Below are positions 34,482 to 43,724 of a stretch of DNA of 64,000 nt, in pieces. Numbering within the stretch: position 1 is the first letter of the stretch; each line of letters opens with the position of its first letter. Source of the stretch: JAMXLO01 sp963819855 (GTDB lineage Bacteria > Pseudomonadota > Alphaproteobacteria > Acetobacterales > Acetobacteraceae); the NCBI GenBank assembly GCA_963819855.1, contig CAWFYC010000030.1, forward strand, positions 62,001 through 126,000, written 5' to 3'. The position numbers and the translations under genes are program-made. The notes below the pieces were generated by a model, which was not told the DNA's origin, did not search any database, and saw nothing but the letters and a program-made list of their open reading frames with translations.

Positions 34482-36308
34482 ATGATCACCGCAATCGAGA
34501 TCACGACGCGTGCACCCCTTGTCGGTGGCGCCGCATTCGGCGCCAGTGGTGCTTATGAACGTCTGGATGGTGTCGCGATCGGCGAGCTCGATCCTGCGCA
34601 TTCCGCCAACCGCGGCATCGTCAACATCGACAAGGCGCCGCGCAACGCACGCGGCAATGTCGAATACCGCAGCGACATCTGCATCGTGCGGCCGGCCGAT
34701 CCCGAGCGCGGCAACGGCCGCATCCTCTACGAGGTGAACAACCGCGGCCGCATCATGATGTTCACCAACCTGTGCGCCGGCAAGCCGGGCAACCAGCCGG
34801 CGGCGCCGGCGGATCTCGGCAACGCCATGCCGTTGCGGTTGGGCTTCACCCTGGTGTGGTCCGGCTGGGACCCGGGCGCACCGCGCGCCAATGGCGGGCT
34901 CGGATTGGACGCGCCGGTCGCCACCGATAACGGCATGCCGATCATGCGGCGCATCCGCGAGGAATTCATCTCCGGCACGCGCGGCGGGGATTTGCAGCAG
35001 TTCCGCTTGAGCTACGAAGCGGCAACGCGCGATGACGCCGTCCTGACGGTTCGTCGCACGCAGACCGCAGTGCGGCGGACCGTGGAGTTCGAGTTCACCG
35101 ATTCGCGCACGGCACAACTTTCCTTCGGCGTACTGCCGGAACCCGGATCGATCTACGAACTGCGCTATACCGCAACGAACCCCCGGGTCCTTGGCATCGG
35201 CTTTGCCGCGACCCGTGACATCGTCAGTCATCTGCGCAACAGCGCGACCGGGCGCGATCTGCTCGGCCGCCAACCGACGCATGCGTTGGGTTTCGGCATC
35301 TCGCAGGCCGGACGCTATCTACGCGATCACCTCGCGCAGGGCTTCAATCGTGACGAGACCGGCGCGCGCGTGTTCGACGGCGTGTTCACCCACGTCGCCG
35401 GCATCGGCCGCGTGTTCTGCAACACCGAGTTCGGCCAGCCCGCGCGCACACGTACCTGGCACGAGGACCATGGCTTCCCCGAGGTGGAGTTCCCGTTCGC
35501 CACCGCCGCGCTGTTGCGCGGAGACGACAGCGATCCGAAGGTCATCGAGACCAACACCTCCACCGAATACTGGCAAAAGGGCGCGTCACTGCTGCACACC
35601 GATCCCGACGGCACCCGTGACGTAGCGCTGCCGACGAACGTGCGCGGCTATTGCCTGCCTGGCACCCAGCATGGCGGCAAGGCGGGCATGCCGCGCGATG
35701 CCGGCCCGTGCACAAATCCGCGCAACTGGCACGACCCGATGCCGGCGATCCGCGCACTGCTGGTGGCACTCGACGAGTGGGTGGCAAACGGCCGCGAACC
35801 GCCACCGTCACGCTTGCCTCGCATCGCCGATGGCACGCTGGTCCACCCCGAGGCGGTGGCATGGCCGAAGCTTGCGCCGCTGGTCCCGCCACGCGCGGCG
35901 AATGATGTGACGGCACCCGGCGATTGGACCGATCCGCTGGCGTCGAGCCAAGATTGGCAAACGTTGGTGCCCCAGGTGGACGCGGACGGCAATGAGATGG
36001 CCGGCATCAGACTGCCCGACATCGCCGTCCCGCGCGGCACCTTCGCCGGCTGGAATCTTTACAAGGCGCCGCTGCCCGAAGGCGAACTTGCCGATCGGGA
36101 CGGCACACATCTCGGATTCGCCGCCACGCAGATCGAGCGCGAACGGACGGGCGATCCGCGGCCATCGCTGGCGGAGCGTTGTGCGAGCCACGAGGATTAT
36201 ATCGCGCGTGTTGAGCAGGCGGTGGCCGCATTGCAACGTGATCGGCTTCTGCTGCCGGAGGATGCCGCGTCGTACCTGGCGAGGAGCCTGTGCACCGAGG
36301 GACCATGA
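34482..36308 (+). CDS. Alpha/beta hydrolase domain-containing protein (Abhydrolase_10 type)
   Basis: This is a 608-residue protein of the large Abhydrolase_10-type family. The N-terminal beta-sandwich half (ITAIEITTRAPLVGGAAFG to about 240) precedes the alpha/beta half with a G-x-S-x-x-G nucleophile in LGFGISQAGRYLRDHL. Also visible are GRVFCNTEFGQPARTR and the conserved NTSTEYWQKGASLLHTDPDG. No signal peptide is seen, although related proteins are often secreted. It is likely to hydrolyse an ester or lactone in the operon's pathway, but members have no well-established substrate. The gene starts 13 bases after the solute-binding protein gene. Confidence 0.85.
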   Translation: MITAIEITTRAPLVGGAAFGASGAYERLDGVAIGELDPAHSANRGIVNIDKAPRNARGNVEYRSDICIVRPADPERGNGRILYEVNNRGRIMMFTNLCAGKPGNQPAAPADLGNAMPLRLGFTLVWSGWDPGAPRANGGLGLDAPVATDNGMPIMRRIREEFISGTRGGDLQQFRLSYEAATRDDAVLTVRRTQTAVRRTVEFEFTDSRTAQLSFGVLPEPGSIYELRYTATNPRVLGIGFAATRDIVSHLRNSATGRDLLGRQPTHALGFGISQAGRYLRDHLAQGFNRDETGARVFDGVFTHVAGIGRVFCNTEFGQPARTRTWHEDHGFPEVEFPFATAALLRGDDSDPKVIETNTSTEYWQKGASLLHTDPDGTRDVALPTNVRGYCLPGTQHGGKAGMPRDAGPCTNPRNWHDPMPAIRALLVALDEWVANGREPPPSRLPRIADGTLVHPEAVAWPKLAPLVPPRAANDVTAPGDWTDPLASSQDWQTLVPQVDADGNEMAGIRLPDIAVPRGTFAGWNLYKAPLPEGELADRDGTHLGFAATQIERERTGDPRPSLAERCASHEDYIARVEQAVAALQRDRLLLPEDAASYLARSLCTEGP

Positions 36309-36321
36309 TGCCGCGCCGCCG

Positions 36322-37533
36322 TCAGTATCCCGTGCGCGTCGAACCGACGACGTAGTTCTTGCGGGGAAACTCCTCGGTGTGGCTTCGCAGGCTCTTGCCG
36401 GTGCGCGAGCCCATGTCGCGGTACGGCCGTTTGCGCAGCCGCTCAACATCGAGGTCGATGCCGTGCCCCGGCGTTGTCGGCAAATCGACGAAACTGTCCT
36501 TCACTACCAGCGGCGCGACGGCGATTTCATCGCATGCGGGCTTCAGGTTGATGAAGAACTCCGCGATCCAGAAATTTGGTATCATCGCCGCGAGTTGCAC
36601 TGTCGCCGCAAGTCCGATCAGCGTCGAATTATAGTTGTGCGGCGCCACCGCCACCGCGTGCGGCTGCGCCATCGCTGCGATGTCGAGCATCGCACTGATA
36701 CCGCCGCAGTTGCAGATGTCGGGATTGATGATGTCGGCGGCACGTGCGGCAAACGCCTGCGCGAAGGCTTCCTTGCTGTAGATTGCCTCGCCGGTGACGA
36801 TCGGCACACCCGGCAGTGCGCGACGCACCTCCGCAACCAGCTCGATATTGTCGCACAGACACGGCTCCTCGTACCAGCCGATGTCGTACTCGGCAATGCG
36901 CTTGCCGATGCGGATCGCATGCATCGGCGCCAACCGGCGGTGCGCTTCGACCAGCAGGCCAAACTCCGGCCCCAGTGTCTCGCGCATCGCCTTGACGTAG
37001 CGGACGACGTGGTCCTCGTCTTCGCGGTGAATGAAGCTCCGCCAGGGACCCGGGAACGGATCCCATTTCAGCGCGGTGAAGCCCATCTCCTTCACCTTGA
37101 GCGCCCGCTCCAGGTTCTGTTCGATCGATTCGCTGCCGCTCGACCAGCCATTGGCGTACACCTTCACGCGCTCGCGCGACGCACCGCCCAGCAGGTTGTA
37201 CAGCGGCTGGCCGGCGTGCTTCGCCACGATGTCCCACATTGCGATCTCGAGCGCGCTCCAGGCTGACAGCAGGTCAAGCGACGCACGCCGCATCGCGAAG
37301 TCATCGAACAGCACCTGCGCCGTGTGCCTGATGTTGAATGCACTGCGGCCGATCAGGTATTTCGCCATGCCCTGCAGGAGCTGCTCAATTACCGGTTCCT
37401 TGCCTGGCGTCACGTAGGCCTCGCCCCAGCCGTGAACGCCGTCCTCGGTTTCCATGCGGCAGAACAGCAGATTCTTCGCCAGACCGGGATCGAACAGGAA
37501 CGTCTCGACGCGGGCGATCTTCAACTCTGGCAT
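36322..37533 (-). CDS. Mandelate racemase/enolase superfamily protein (galactonate-dehydratase-like)
   Basis: This 403-residue enzyme is of the mandelate racemase/muconate lactonizing family, which abstract a proton next to a carboxylate using Mg2+. Visible landmarks: LDLLSAWSALEIAMWDIVAK, GFTALKWDPFPGPW (catalytic-Lys region), LLVEAHRRL, EEPCLCDN and VTGEAIYSKEAF (metal ligands), and the C-terminal NLKPACDEIA. The layout matches acid-sugar dehydratases. GAGGAGGGAAT precedes the ATG at 37533, preferred over a longer reading to 37785. It is divergent from the crotonase gene and converges on the hydrolase gene with a 13-base gap. Confidence 0.9.
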   Translation of the reverse strand: MPELKIARVETFLFDPGLAKNLLFCRMETEDGVHGWGEAYVTPGKEPVIEQLLQGMAKYLIGRSAFNIRHTAQVLFDDFAMRRASLDLLSAWSALEIAMWDIVAKHAGQPLYNLLGGASRERVKVYANGWSSGSESIEQNLERALKVKEMGFTALKWDPFPGPWRSFIHREDEDHVVRYVKAMRETLGPEFGLLVEAHRRLAPMHAIRIGKRIAEYDIGWYEEPCLCDNIELVAEVRRALPGVPIVTGEAIYSKEAFAQAFAARAADIINPDICNCGGISAMLDIAAMAQPHAVAVAPHNYNSTLIGLAATVQLAAMIPNFWIAEFFINLKPACDEIAVAPLVVKDSFVDLPTTPGHGIDLDVERLRKRPYRDMGSRTGKSLRSHTEEFPRKNYVVGSTRTGY

Positions 37534-37605
37534 CAATTCCCTCCTCGGCGCATGGTTGCCGACAAGCCTACGCGGGCGCCGAAACAATGCAAGGGAAGCA
37601 GCACC

Positions 37606-38460
37606 ATGCAGTTCGAACAGATCACCTACGAAGTGACGGGCAAGACCGCCATCATCACGCTGAACCGTCCGGAGAAGCGCAACGCGCTCAGTGCGAAGCT
37701 GCTGCGGGAATTGCACGAGGCGCTGCTGGAGGCCGACGAGTACAACCCCGTCCACAGTCTCGTGCTGCGCGGTGCCGGCCCGCATTTCTGCGCCGGCGCC
37801 GATCTGAACGAGTATTCGTCAGGCCGTGGCGAGGCGTATCGTGGCCGGCAGGAGATCGACGACGACGTGTGGCGCCTGGAACAGGGCCAGCGCCTGCGCA
37901 TAACGCTGTTCGACATGCACAAGCCGGTGATAGCGCAGGTGCACGGCACGTGCATCGGGATCGGCACCGACCTCGCCTGGCTGTGCGACATGGTTATCGT
38001 CGCCGACGATGCGCGGATCGGCTTCCCGCCGGTGAGAGACCTGGGCACGCCACCCGGCAGCATGTGGCTGTACCACTGCGGCCCGCAATGGGCGAAGCGC
38101 CTGCTGTTCACCGGCGACAGCGTCACCGGCGCGGATGCCGCGCGCATCGGCCTGGCGATGAAGTCGGTGCCGCCCGCCGATCTCGAAGCCGAGGTGATGC
38201 GGCTGACCGAACGCATGGGGCTGGTCGATCCGCACCTGTTGTCGGCCAACAAGCGGCTGGTCAATCTCGGGCTGGAACTGATGGGCGCGCGCACATTGCA
38301 GCGGATCGGCGCCGAGATCGACGCGCGCGGTCACAACGCACCGCTGGCCCGCGAATTCCGCCAGACGATGCGCACGCACGGGGTCAAGTACGCCTTCCAG
38401 AAGCGCGACGCTGCGTTCGGCAGAGGGTTTGCGGCGGTCGAGGGGCCCGATCCGGTGTAG
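37606..38460 (+). CDS. Crotonase (enoyl-CoA hydratase/isomerase) family protein, both catalytic Glu replaced
   Basis: This 284-residue crotonase-fold protein has the oxyanion-hole and CoA-binding segments AIITLNRPEKRNALS and HFCAGADLNEYSSG, and the GTCIGIGTDLAWLCDMVI helix. In mitochondrial-type hydratases two Glu do catalysis, in G-x-P-E and A-x-E-x-x-x-T-G-D. Here the first reads IGFPPVRDLGTPP (Pro for Glu) and the second WAKRLLFTGD (Arg for Glu). It is therefore unlikely to be a plain hydratase; isomerase, thioesterase or ring-type chemistry is possible. It is divergent from the enolase-superfamily gene. Confidence 0.85.
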   Translation: MQFEQITYEVTGKTAIITLNRPEKRNALSAKLLRELHEALLEADEYNPVHSLVLRGAGPHFCAGADLNEYSSGRGEAYRGRQEIDDDVWRLEQGQRLRITLFDMHKPVIAQVHGTCIGIGTDLAWLCDMVIVADDARIGFPPVRDLGTPPGSMWLYHCGPQWAKRLLFTGDSVTGADAARIGLAMKSVPPADLEAEVMRLTERMGLVDPHLLSANKRLVNLGLELMGARTLQRIGAEIDARGHNAPLAREFRQTMRTHGVKYAFQKRDAAFGRGFAAVEGPDPV

Positions 38461-38489
38461 CAGAACGGCCTCGCCGCACGGGTGAGGAC

Positions 38490-38819
38490 CTAGCCGAAGT
38501 GCGTCGCAACTCCTGCTCCTGCCCACACTGTCGCTGTCCATAGCGCGAGCAGCACCGTATAGGCACGCGCGGTGAGTGCCGGCGCCGGCGCATCTTCGGA
38601 GAGCGCCCCGCCGCCGTTTAGGGCGAGCACGGTCAACGGCACATAGACCAGGAAGCTTGCCAGGCTCGCGATCATCAGAGCGGCGAAGCAGGCCTGCCAG
38701 CCGAGCACAAAGCCGGGCACGAAAGCCACCAGCACGAAAGGCAGCCCCAGCATCCGCCCGCGCGCATCACGCAGCGAAGGCCAGGCGGGATAGGGCACCG
38801 TCGATCGCAGGGAACGCAT
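38490..38819 (-). CDS. Small three-helix membrane protein of unknown function, in the cys operon
   Basis: This 109-residue protein has about three transmembrane helices (LPFVLVAFVPGFVLGWQAC, FAALMIASLASFLVYVPLTV and YTVLLALWTATVWAGAGV). It starts two bases after the cysI stop on the same strand, so it is the last gene of the sulfite-reduction operon. I do not recognise the family. Position suggests a link to sulfite or siroheme metabolism or to transport, but nothing in the sequence proves this. Confidence 0.7.
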   Translation of the reverse strand: MRSLRSTVPYPAWPSLRDARGRMLGLPFVLVAFVPGFVLGWQACFAALMIASLASFLVYVPLTVLALNGGGALSEDAPAPALTARAYTVLLALWTATVWAGAGVATHFG

Positions 38820-38821
38820 TG

Positions 38822-40519
38822 TCAGCTCCTCAGTTCTGGGGGCAGATCGGCGTGGAATGTGTTGCCCGCGGTGGTCGGGCGAATGTGGCCGGCACGGATC
38901 GCGTAGTCGCCGAATCGTTCGCCTGGCGCACGATGTTCAGCGTAACCGCGGAACAGCGGCGCCAGCGCGGCGACGATGGCATCGCCACCGACATCGCGGC
39001 GATACAGCTTGTTCATGCGTATGCCGTCGGACGCGCCGCCGAGATAGAGATTGTAGAGGCCGGGACTGCGTCCCACGAGACCGATCTCGGCCAGGTACGG
39101 CCTCGCGCAGCCGTTCGGGCAGCCGGTCATTCGGACGGTGATGTCGTCCTGCGCCAGGCCCGCGCGCTCCAGCTCGTCTTCCAGGCGCGTGATGAGTTCC
39201 GGCAGGTAGCGCTCGCTTTCCGCCAGTGCGAGACCGCAGGTCGGCAACGCGACACAAGCCAGCGCATTGCGCCGCAGTCCGCCGACCGCAGCGTCAAGAC
39301 CGTGCGCTTGCAGCAGTGCGGCGACCTTCGCCTTGCGATCTGCCGGAATGTCCGCGAGAACGAGGTTCTGGTTCGGCGTGATGATGAAGCGGCCAACGTC
39401 GAGTTCGGCGATTGCGTGCAGCCCAACAGGATCGCGCACGCGACCATTCTCGACGAATAATGTATAGTGCCAGGCGCCGTCATCACCCTGCGCCCAGCCG
39501 AGCCGATCGCCATTGTCGGTGAAGGCGAACTCGCGCGCAGGCATCAGCGCGTGGCCCAACCGTTGCTCGAGTTCGCCGCGAAACGCGTCGAGCCCCATGC
39601 GTTCGATGGTGTATTTCAGCCGTGCGTGCTTGCGGTCGGAGCGGTCGCCGAAATCGCGCTGCGCCGTCACGACCTGCTCAGCGATATCCACCGCCTGATC
39701 GGGGGTGCAGAAACCGATCACGTCACCGGTGCGCGGGAATGTGTCGGGCTCGCCGTGTGTCATGCCCATGCCGCCGCCGACCACGACGTTGTAGCCGACG
39801 ATGCGACCAGCCTCCTCGATGGCGATGAAGCCGAGGTCGTGGGCGAACACATCGACATCGTTGTGCGGTGGCAGTGCGACGGCGATCTTGAACTTGCGGG
39901 GCATGTAGGTGCGGCCGTAGATCGGTTCGTCTTCCTCCTCGCCGCCGGAGAGTTTTTCCCCGTCGATCCAGATTTCGTGCCAGGCACGGCTCTTCGGCAG
40001 CAGATGCGTGCCGATCGCCTGTGCCAGCCCCGTCACCTCGGCATGCGCCCGGCTCTGCCACGGATTGACCCGGGCAATGACGTTGCGGTTGACGTCGCCG
40101 CAGGCCGCGATGGTGTCGAGCATCGCGTCGTTGAGGCCGCGGATCGCGTGGCGCAGGTTGCTCTTGATGATGCCGTGGAACTGAATGGTCTGCCGCGTGG
40201 TCAACCGCAGCGTGCCGTTGCCGCGTTCGCGTGCGATTTGTTCCGCCGCAAGCCATTGTTGCGGCGTCAGCACCCCGCCCGGCACCCGCAGGCGCGCCAT
40301 GAAGATGAATGCCTTCTCCAGTTTCTTGCGTCCGCGTTCGGCGCGCAGGTCGCGGTCGTCCTGCACGTAGATGCCATGGAACTTTGTCAGTTGCTGGTCG
40401 TCGTCCGACAGCGAGCCGGTTTCGACGCGCGTCAGGCCCTCGGCGATAGTGCCGCGAAGGAAGCGACTGTTGGCCTTGATCGCCTCGTTGGGGGAAGGGG
40501 GCCGAAGCTCAGTAGACAT
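38822..40519 (-). CDS. cysI: Sulfite reductase hemoprotein, beta subunit
   Basis: CysI is the siroheme/4Fe-4S subunit that reduces sulfite to sulfide with electrons from CysJ, in assimilatory sulfur metabolism. Length is 565 residues. The cluster ligands appear as CVALPTCGLALAES and RMTGCPNGCARPY (C-x5-C then C-x3-C). GTLRLTTRQTIQFHG and DVNRNVIA are also typical. The ATG at 40519 lies inside cysJ (11-base overlap), which implies translational coupling. The subunit pairs with the flavoprotein upstream. Confidence 0.95.
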   Translation of the reverse strand: MSTELRPPSPNEAIKANSRFLRGTIAEGLTRVETGSLSDDDQQLTKFHGIYVQDDRDLRAERGRKKLEKAFIFMARLRVPGGVLTPQQWLAAEQIARERGNGTLRLTTRQTIQFHGIIKSNLRHAIRGLNDAMLDTIAACGDVNRNVIARVNPWQSRAHAEVTGLAQAIGTHLLPKSRAWHEIWIDGEKLSGGEEEDEPIYGRTYMPRKFKIAVALPPHNDVDVFAHDLGFIAIEEAGRIVGYNVVVGGGMGMTHGEPDTFPRTGDVIGFCTPDQAVDIAEQVVTAQRDFGDRSDRKHARLKYTIERMGLDAFRGELEQRLGHALMPAREFAFTDNGDRLGWAQGDDGAWHYTLFVENGRVRDPVGLHAIAELDVGRFIITPNQNLVLADIPADRKAKVAALLQAHGLDAAVGGLRRNALACVALPTCGLALAESERYLPELITRLEDELERAGLAQDDITVRMTGCPNGCARPYLAEIGLVGRSPGLYNLYLGGASDGIRMNKLYRRDVGGDAIVAALAPLFRGYAEHRAPGERFGDYAIRAGHIRPTTAGNTFHADLPPELRS

Positions 40520-42186
40520 CGCGCAGATACCTTCCCTCGCGCCGCAGCGCATCCAGCGCCGCGACGCCATCCTTGCCGGCCGGTTCACCGAGAATGCGCT
40601 GCAGCGTGGCGTGCACATCCTTCGCCATCGCAATCGCGTCGCCGCACACGTAGATGGCGGCGCCCTCCTGTACCCACGCTTGCAGTTCGCGCCGCGCATC
40701 CCACAGCGCGTGCTGCACGTAGCGTTTCTCCGGCTGGTCGCGGGAGAACGCCACGTCGAGCCGCGTCAGCACGCCGCGCTTAAGCAGGTCCTGCCATTCG
40801 AGCTGGTACAGGAAGTCGTGGGTGTAGTTGCGATGTCCGAATACCAGCCAGTTCCGCCCACGCGCGCCGATCGCGTCGCGTTCCTGCATGAAGGCGCGGA
40901 ACGGCGCGACGCCGGTCCCGGGGCCGATCATGATGACCGGTCGCTCGGGATCCTTCGGCAGCCGGAAATGCGCGTTCGGCTTCAGGAACACGCGCATCCG
41001 ATCGCCGGCCTTGCGCCGCTCGGCGACGTCGACCGATGCGACACCCTTGCGCGCGCGCCCATGTGCCGCATACCGCACCGCCGCGATCAGCAGGTGCGCC
41101 TCGTCAGGCACTGCCTTGCGGCTGGAAGCGATCGAGAAATAGCGCGGAGCCAGCGGTCGCAGCCGCGACAGCAACTGCGCCTCGGTGAGCGGCTGACGCG
41201 CCGCCTCCAGCATGTCGATGACCTGCCAGCCGTCCGGATGTTTCTCGGGGCCGGTCAGCGTGGCGATGTCGAACTGCTCGATCAGCCGCGCGCGCAGCGG
41301 CGCATTGCCAGCCAGTCCCGCGGCGTCGAGCACCGCGTCAACCAGTGCCGGATCATTCTCGGGCAGGAACCCAAGCGAGTCGCCTGGCTCATAGTCGATC
41401 CCACCGCCGGCGAGCGACAGTTCGACGTGCCAGGTGTCCGAGGTCGACCGGCTGCCGGAGAGCCGGATACGTTCGGTTATCTCCGCCTCGAACGGCCGCG
41501 ATCGGCTCCAGGCGGCCACCTCGGCAGGCGCACGGGCGAAATCGACATGGATCACCGCGCCTGCTTCCGGCTCGCCAAGCTCCCCCTGGAGCGTTTTCAG
41601 CGTGCCGTCGATCCAGCTCGCGGCCGGCGCCTCATAGTCCAGATCGCACTCGATGCGTTCCGCCACCCGCGTCGCCCCCAGCGCGGCGAAGCGTTCATCG
41701 AACAACCGGCCAGTCTCACAGAACCTGGCGTAGGCACGGTCGCCCAGTGCCAGCACCGAGTAGCGGACACCATCGAAGCGCGGCGCATCATCGGCCATCA
41801 GCGCGGCGTGAAAGTCGATCGCGCGCTGTGGCGGGTCGCCTTCGCCCCAGGTGCTGGCGATCACCAGCAGGTTCTGCGCGCCAGCCACCTGCGCCGGCGT
41901 CGCGTCCGCCATGTCGAGCACCCGCGCCGCAAACCCCAGCTTGCCGGCCGCCTTGCGCGCCGCATCCGCCAGTGCCTCGGCATTGCCCGAACTCGGTCCC
42001 GAACAGAATGGTGAGCGGTGCGCGCCGCGCCGGAGTTGCCGCCGCTGCGGGCTGCGGGACGGTTGCCGCCTGGTACCCTGCGAGGAATCCACTCAGCCAG
42101 GTCCGCTGCTCGGCATTGGTGCCGGACATGATGCGGTTCAGCGCGACGATCTGTTCCGCCGGGAACGGTGCGGTTTCAGGCAGCAT
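40509..42186 (-). CDS. cysJ: Sulfite reductase flavoprotein, alpha subunit, +1 frameshift
   Basis: CysJ takes electrons from NADPH through FAD and FMN to CysI. It starts at 42186 with MLPETAPFPAEQIVALNRIM and a flavodoxin domain (PLTILFGTE, then SGNAEALADAARKAAG). An extra base near 41990 separates these two blocks: GTE reads in one frame and SGNAEALAD in the next. FAD and NADP domains follow with PRYFSIASS, GPGTGVAPFRAFMQER, YVCGDA and the terminal REGRYLRDVY. Corrected length is about 558 residues. It overlaps cysI by 11 bases and SUMT by 11 bases. Confidence 0.93.
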
Positions 42187-42961
42187 GTCGTTCTCCCTGG
42201 GACCATGGCGTGGCCAACTGCCAGGTGGCGAGCAGCGACCGCAGCGCGACCACCGGACCGATGACGATCAGCGTCGGCGCATGCGACGGTATCGCGGCGG
42301 CGGTGCGCTCCGACTCCGCCAGCGTGGTGATCGCGACGCGCTGGCGTGGGGTAGTCGCGTCAGTGATGAAGGCGACCGGTTCGACATCGTCGCGGCCCGC
42401 CGCGCGGAGCCTTGCCGCGATAGCGCCGATGCGGCGCAGCGCCATGTAGAGCACCAGCACATCGGCGCCACGCGCCAATGCCAGCCAGTTGATGTCAGGC
42501 AGTTCGCCGCTGGCGTCGTGACCGGTGACGAAGGCGACGCTATGCGCCAGGCCGCGATGCGTCACCGGGATTCCCGCCGCTGCGGTGCCGCCGATGCCGG
42601 CGCTGATGCCAGGGACGATGCGGAAATGGATGCCGGCGGCGGCGAGCGCCAGTGCCTCTTCCCCGCCGCGGCCGAACACCAGCGGGTCGCCGCCCTTCAG
42701 CCGCACGACACGGAGGCCTTCGCGGGCCAATCGGATCATGCGCTCGTTGATGCGAAGCTGCGGCGTACGGCGCAGGCCGGCGCGCTTGCCGACCGGCTCC
42801 AGCCGCGCCCGCGGGGCGAGGGCCAGGATCTCCGGCGAGACCAGGGCGTCGTGCAGCACGACATCGGCCTCGGCCAGGGCGTGCGCGGCGTGCATGGTGA
42901 GCAGGCCCGGATCGCCGGGGCCGGCACCGACCAGCCAGACAGAGCCTGGCTCGAAGATCAT
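42176..42961 (-). CDS. cobA: Uroporphyrinogen-III C-methyltransferase (SUMT)
   Basis: SUMT adds two methyl groups to uroporphyrinogen III to make precorrin-2, the first step of siroheme synthesis for CysI. The 261-residue protein has VWLVGAGPGDPGLLTMHAAH (SAM loop), the VVRLKGGDPLVFGRGGEE motif and PVTHRGLAHSVAFVTGH. The ATG at 42961 overlaps the stop of the Met8-like gene (ATGA). In many bacteria the two parts are fused as CysG; here they are split. Linkage to cysJI supports siroheme rather than cobalamin as the product. Confidence 0.94.
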   Translation of the reverse strand: MIFEPGSVWLVGAGPGDPGLLTMHAAHALAEADVVLHDALVSPEILALAPRARLEPVGKRAGLRRTPQLRINERMIRLAREGLRVVRLKGGDPLVFGRGGEEALALAAAGIHFRIVPGISAGIGGTAAAGIPVTHRGLAHSVAFVTGHDASGELPDINWLALARGADVLVLYMALRRIGAIAARLRAAGRDDVEPVAFITDATTPRQRVAITTLAESERTAAAIPSHAPTLIVIGPVVALRSLLATWQLATPWSQGERHAA

Positions 42962-43506
42962 GTCAGCCACCCGTTGGCATGCAGCAGCGCATCGGTGAGT
43001 GCGGCGGCATCGCGGCCCTGCTGGCGCCACGCCGCCCGCTGTTCGCCCAGCAGGGCAAGCCGGTCGGCCCATTCCGGGCCGAACTCGGCGGCGAGACGGG
43101 CGCGGATGCGGGCGGCGAGGCCCGGGCTGGCGCCGCCGGTCGATACCGTCAGCAGCAGGTCGCCCCGGCGGACCTCCGCCACGCTGTGGAAGTCGCACAG
43201 CTCGGGGCGGTCCTCCACGTTCACGAGCAACCGCTCCGAACGGGCCAACGCGGCCAACGAGATTGCCGTGTCGTCAGGCAGACCCGCGATCCAGAGCGCG
43301 CGCAGGCCGACGAGGTCGACCCGATCCGGCAGCCAGGGCCGCAGCGTCGCTGCTCCGGCTGCCTGCAGTTCGCCGAGCTGGTCGGTGAACAGCTTCAGAT
43401 CGCGCGCCCCACCAGCGCGCAACGCGCGGAGGCGACGCAGAGCCGGCGAACCGCGCCCGGCAATTGCGATCGGCAGAGCGGCGACATCGAGTGCGACGGC
43501 TATCAT
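42958..43506 (-). CDS. Precorrin-2 dehydrogenase/sirohydrochlorin ferrochelatase (Met8-like)
   Basis: This 182-residue protein corresponds to the Met8/CysG N-terminal domain that oxidises precorrin-2 with NAD+ and inserts iron to give siroheme. It begins MIAVALDVAALPIAIAGRGS; the dinucleotide loop AGRGSPALRR is a shortened form of the usual G-G-G-x-V-A. VEDRPELCDFHSVAEVRRGD, LLLTVSTGGASPGLAARIR match the family. The start at 43506 gives the standard length; a further 10 residues are open upstream. It is the first gene of the cys operon. Confidence 0.85.
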   Translation of the reverse strand: MIAVALDVAALPIAIAGRGSPALRRLRALRAGGARDLKLFTDQLGELQAAGAATLRPWLPDRVDLVGLRALWIAGLPDDTAISLAALARSERLLVNVEDRPELCDFHSVAEVRRGDLLLTVSTGGASPGLAARIRARLAAEFGPEWADRLALLGEQRAAWRQQGRDAAALTDALLHANGWLT

Positions 43507-43724
43507 CGCCGCACATCGAACTGGCGAAAAATGCACTCGCGGGCCATCGGCACCCCGGCACTGCTATGATCCGGATTGCAAGCACTTGGAGCGATCCGGC
43601 CCATAGCAGAGAAGCATTTTTCTTAGGAGATCAAGTGTCCCGGGAAAGAAAGGATATTATTCTCCCAGGGCCGCGGGCGAGAGGCGCGATCGTGCGCCCC
43701 GCACGCGCGCACGGTGCGACGCGC
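43507..43724. other. Upstream region of cys operon / downstream of LLM gene
   Basis: These 218 bases must contain the promoter for the minus-strand cys operon. A reading frame with AGGAGATCAA before a GTG (43635) is open on the plus strand but runs antisense into the LLM gene and has no family features, so it is not called. No CysB-type site or terminator is clear. Confidence 0.4.

Noticed and set aside
41345..43606. A 753-codon plus-strand frame antisense to the cys operon
   Set aside because: It covers three real genes on the other strand and is Arg/Pro/Ser-rich without any recognisable domain.
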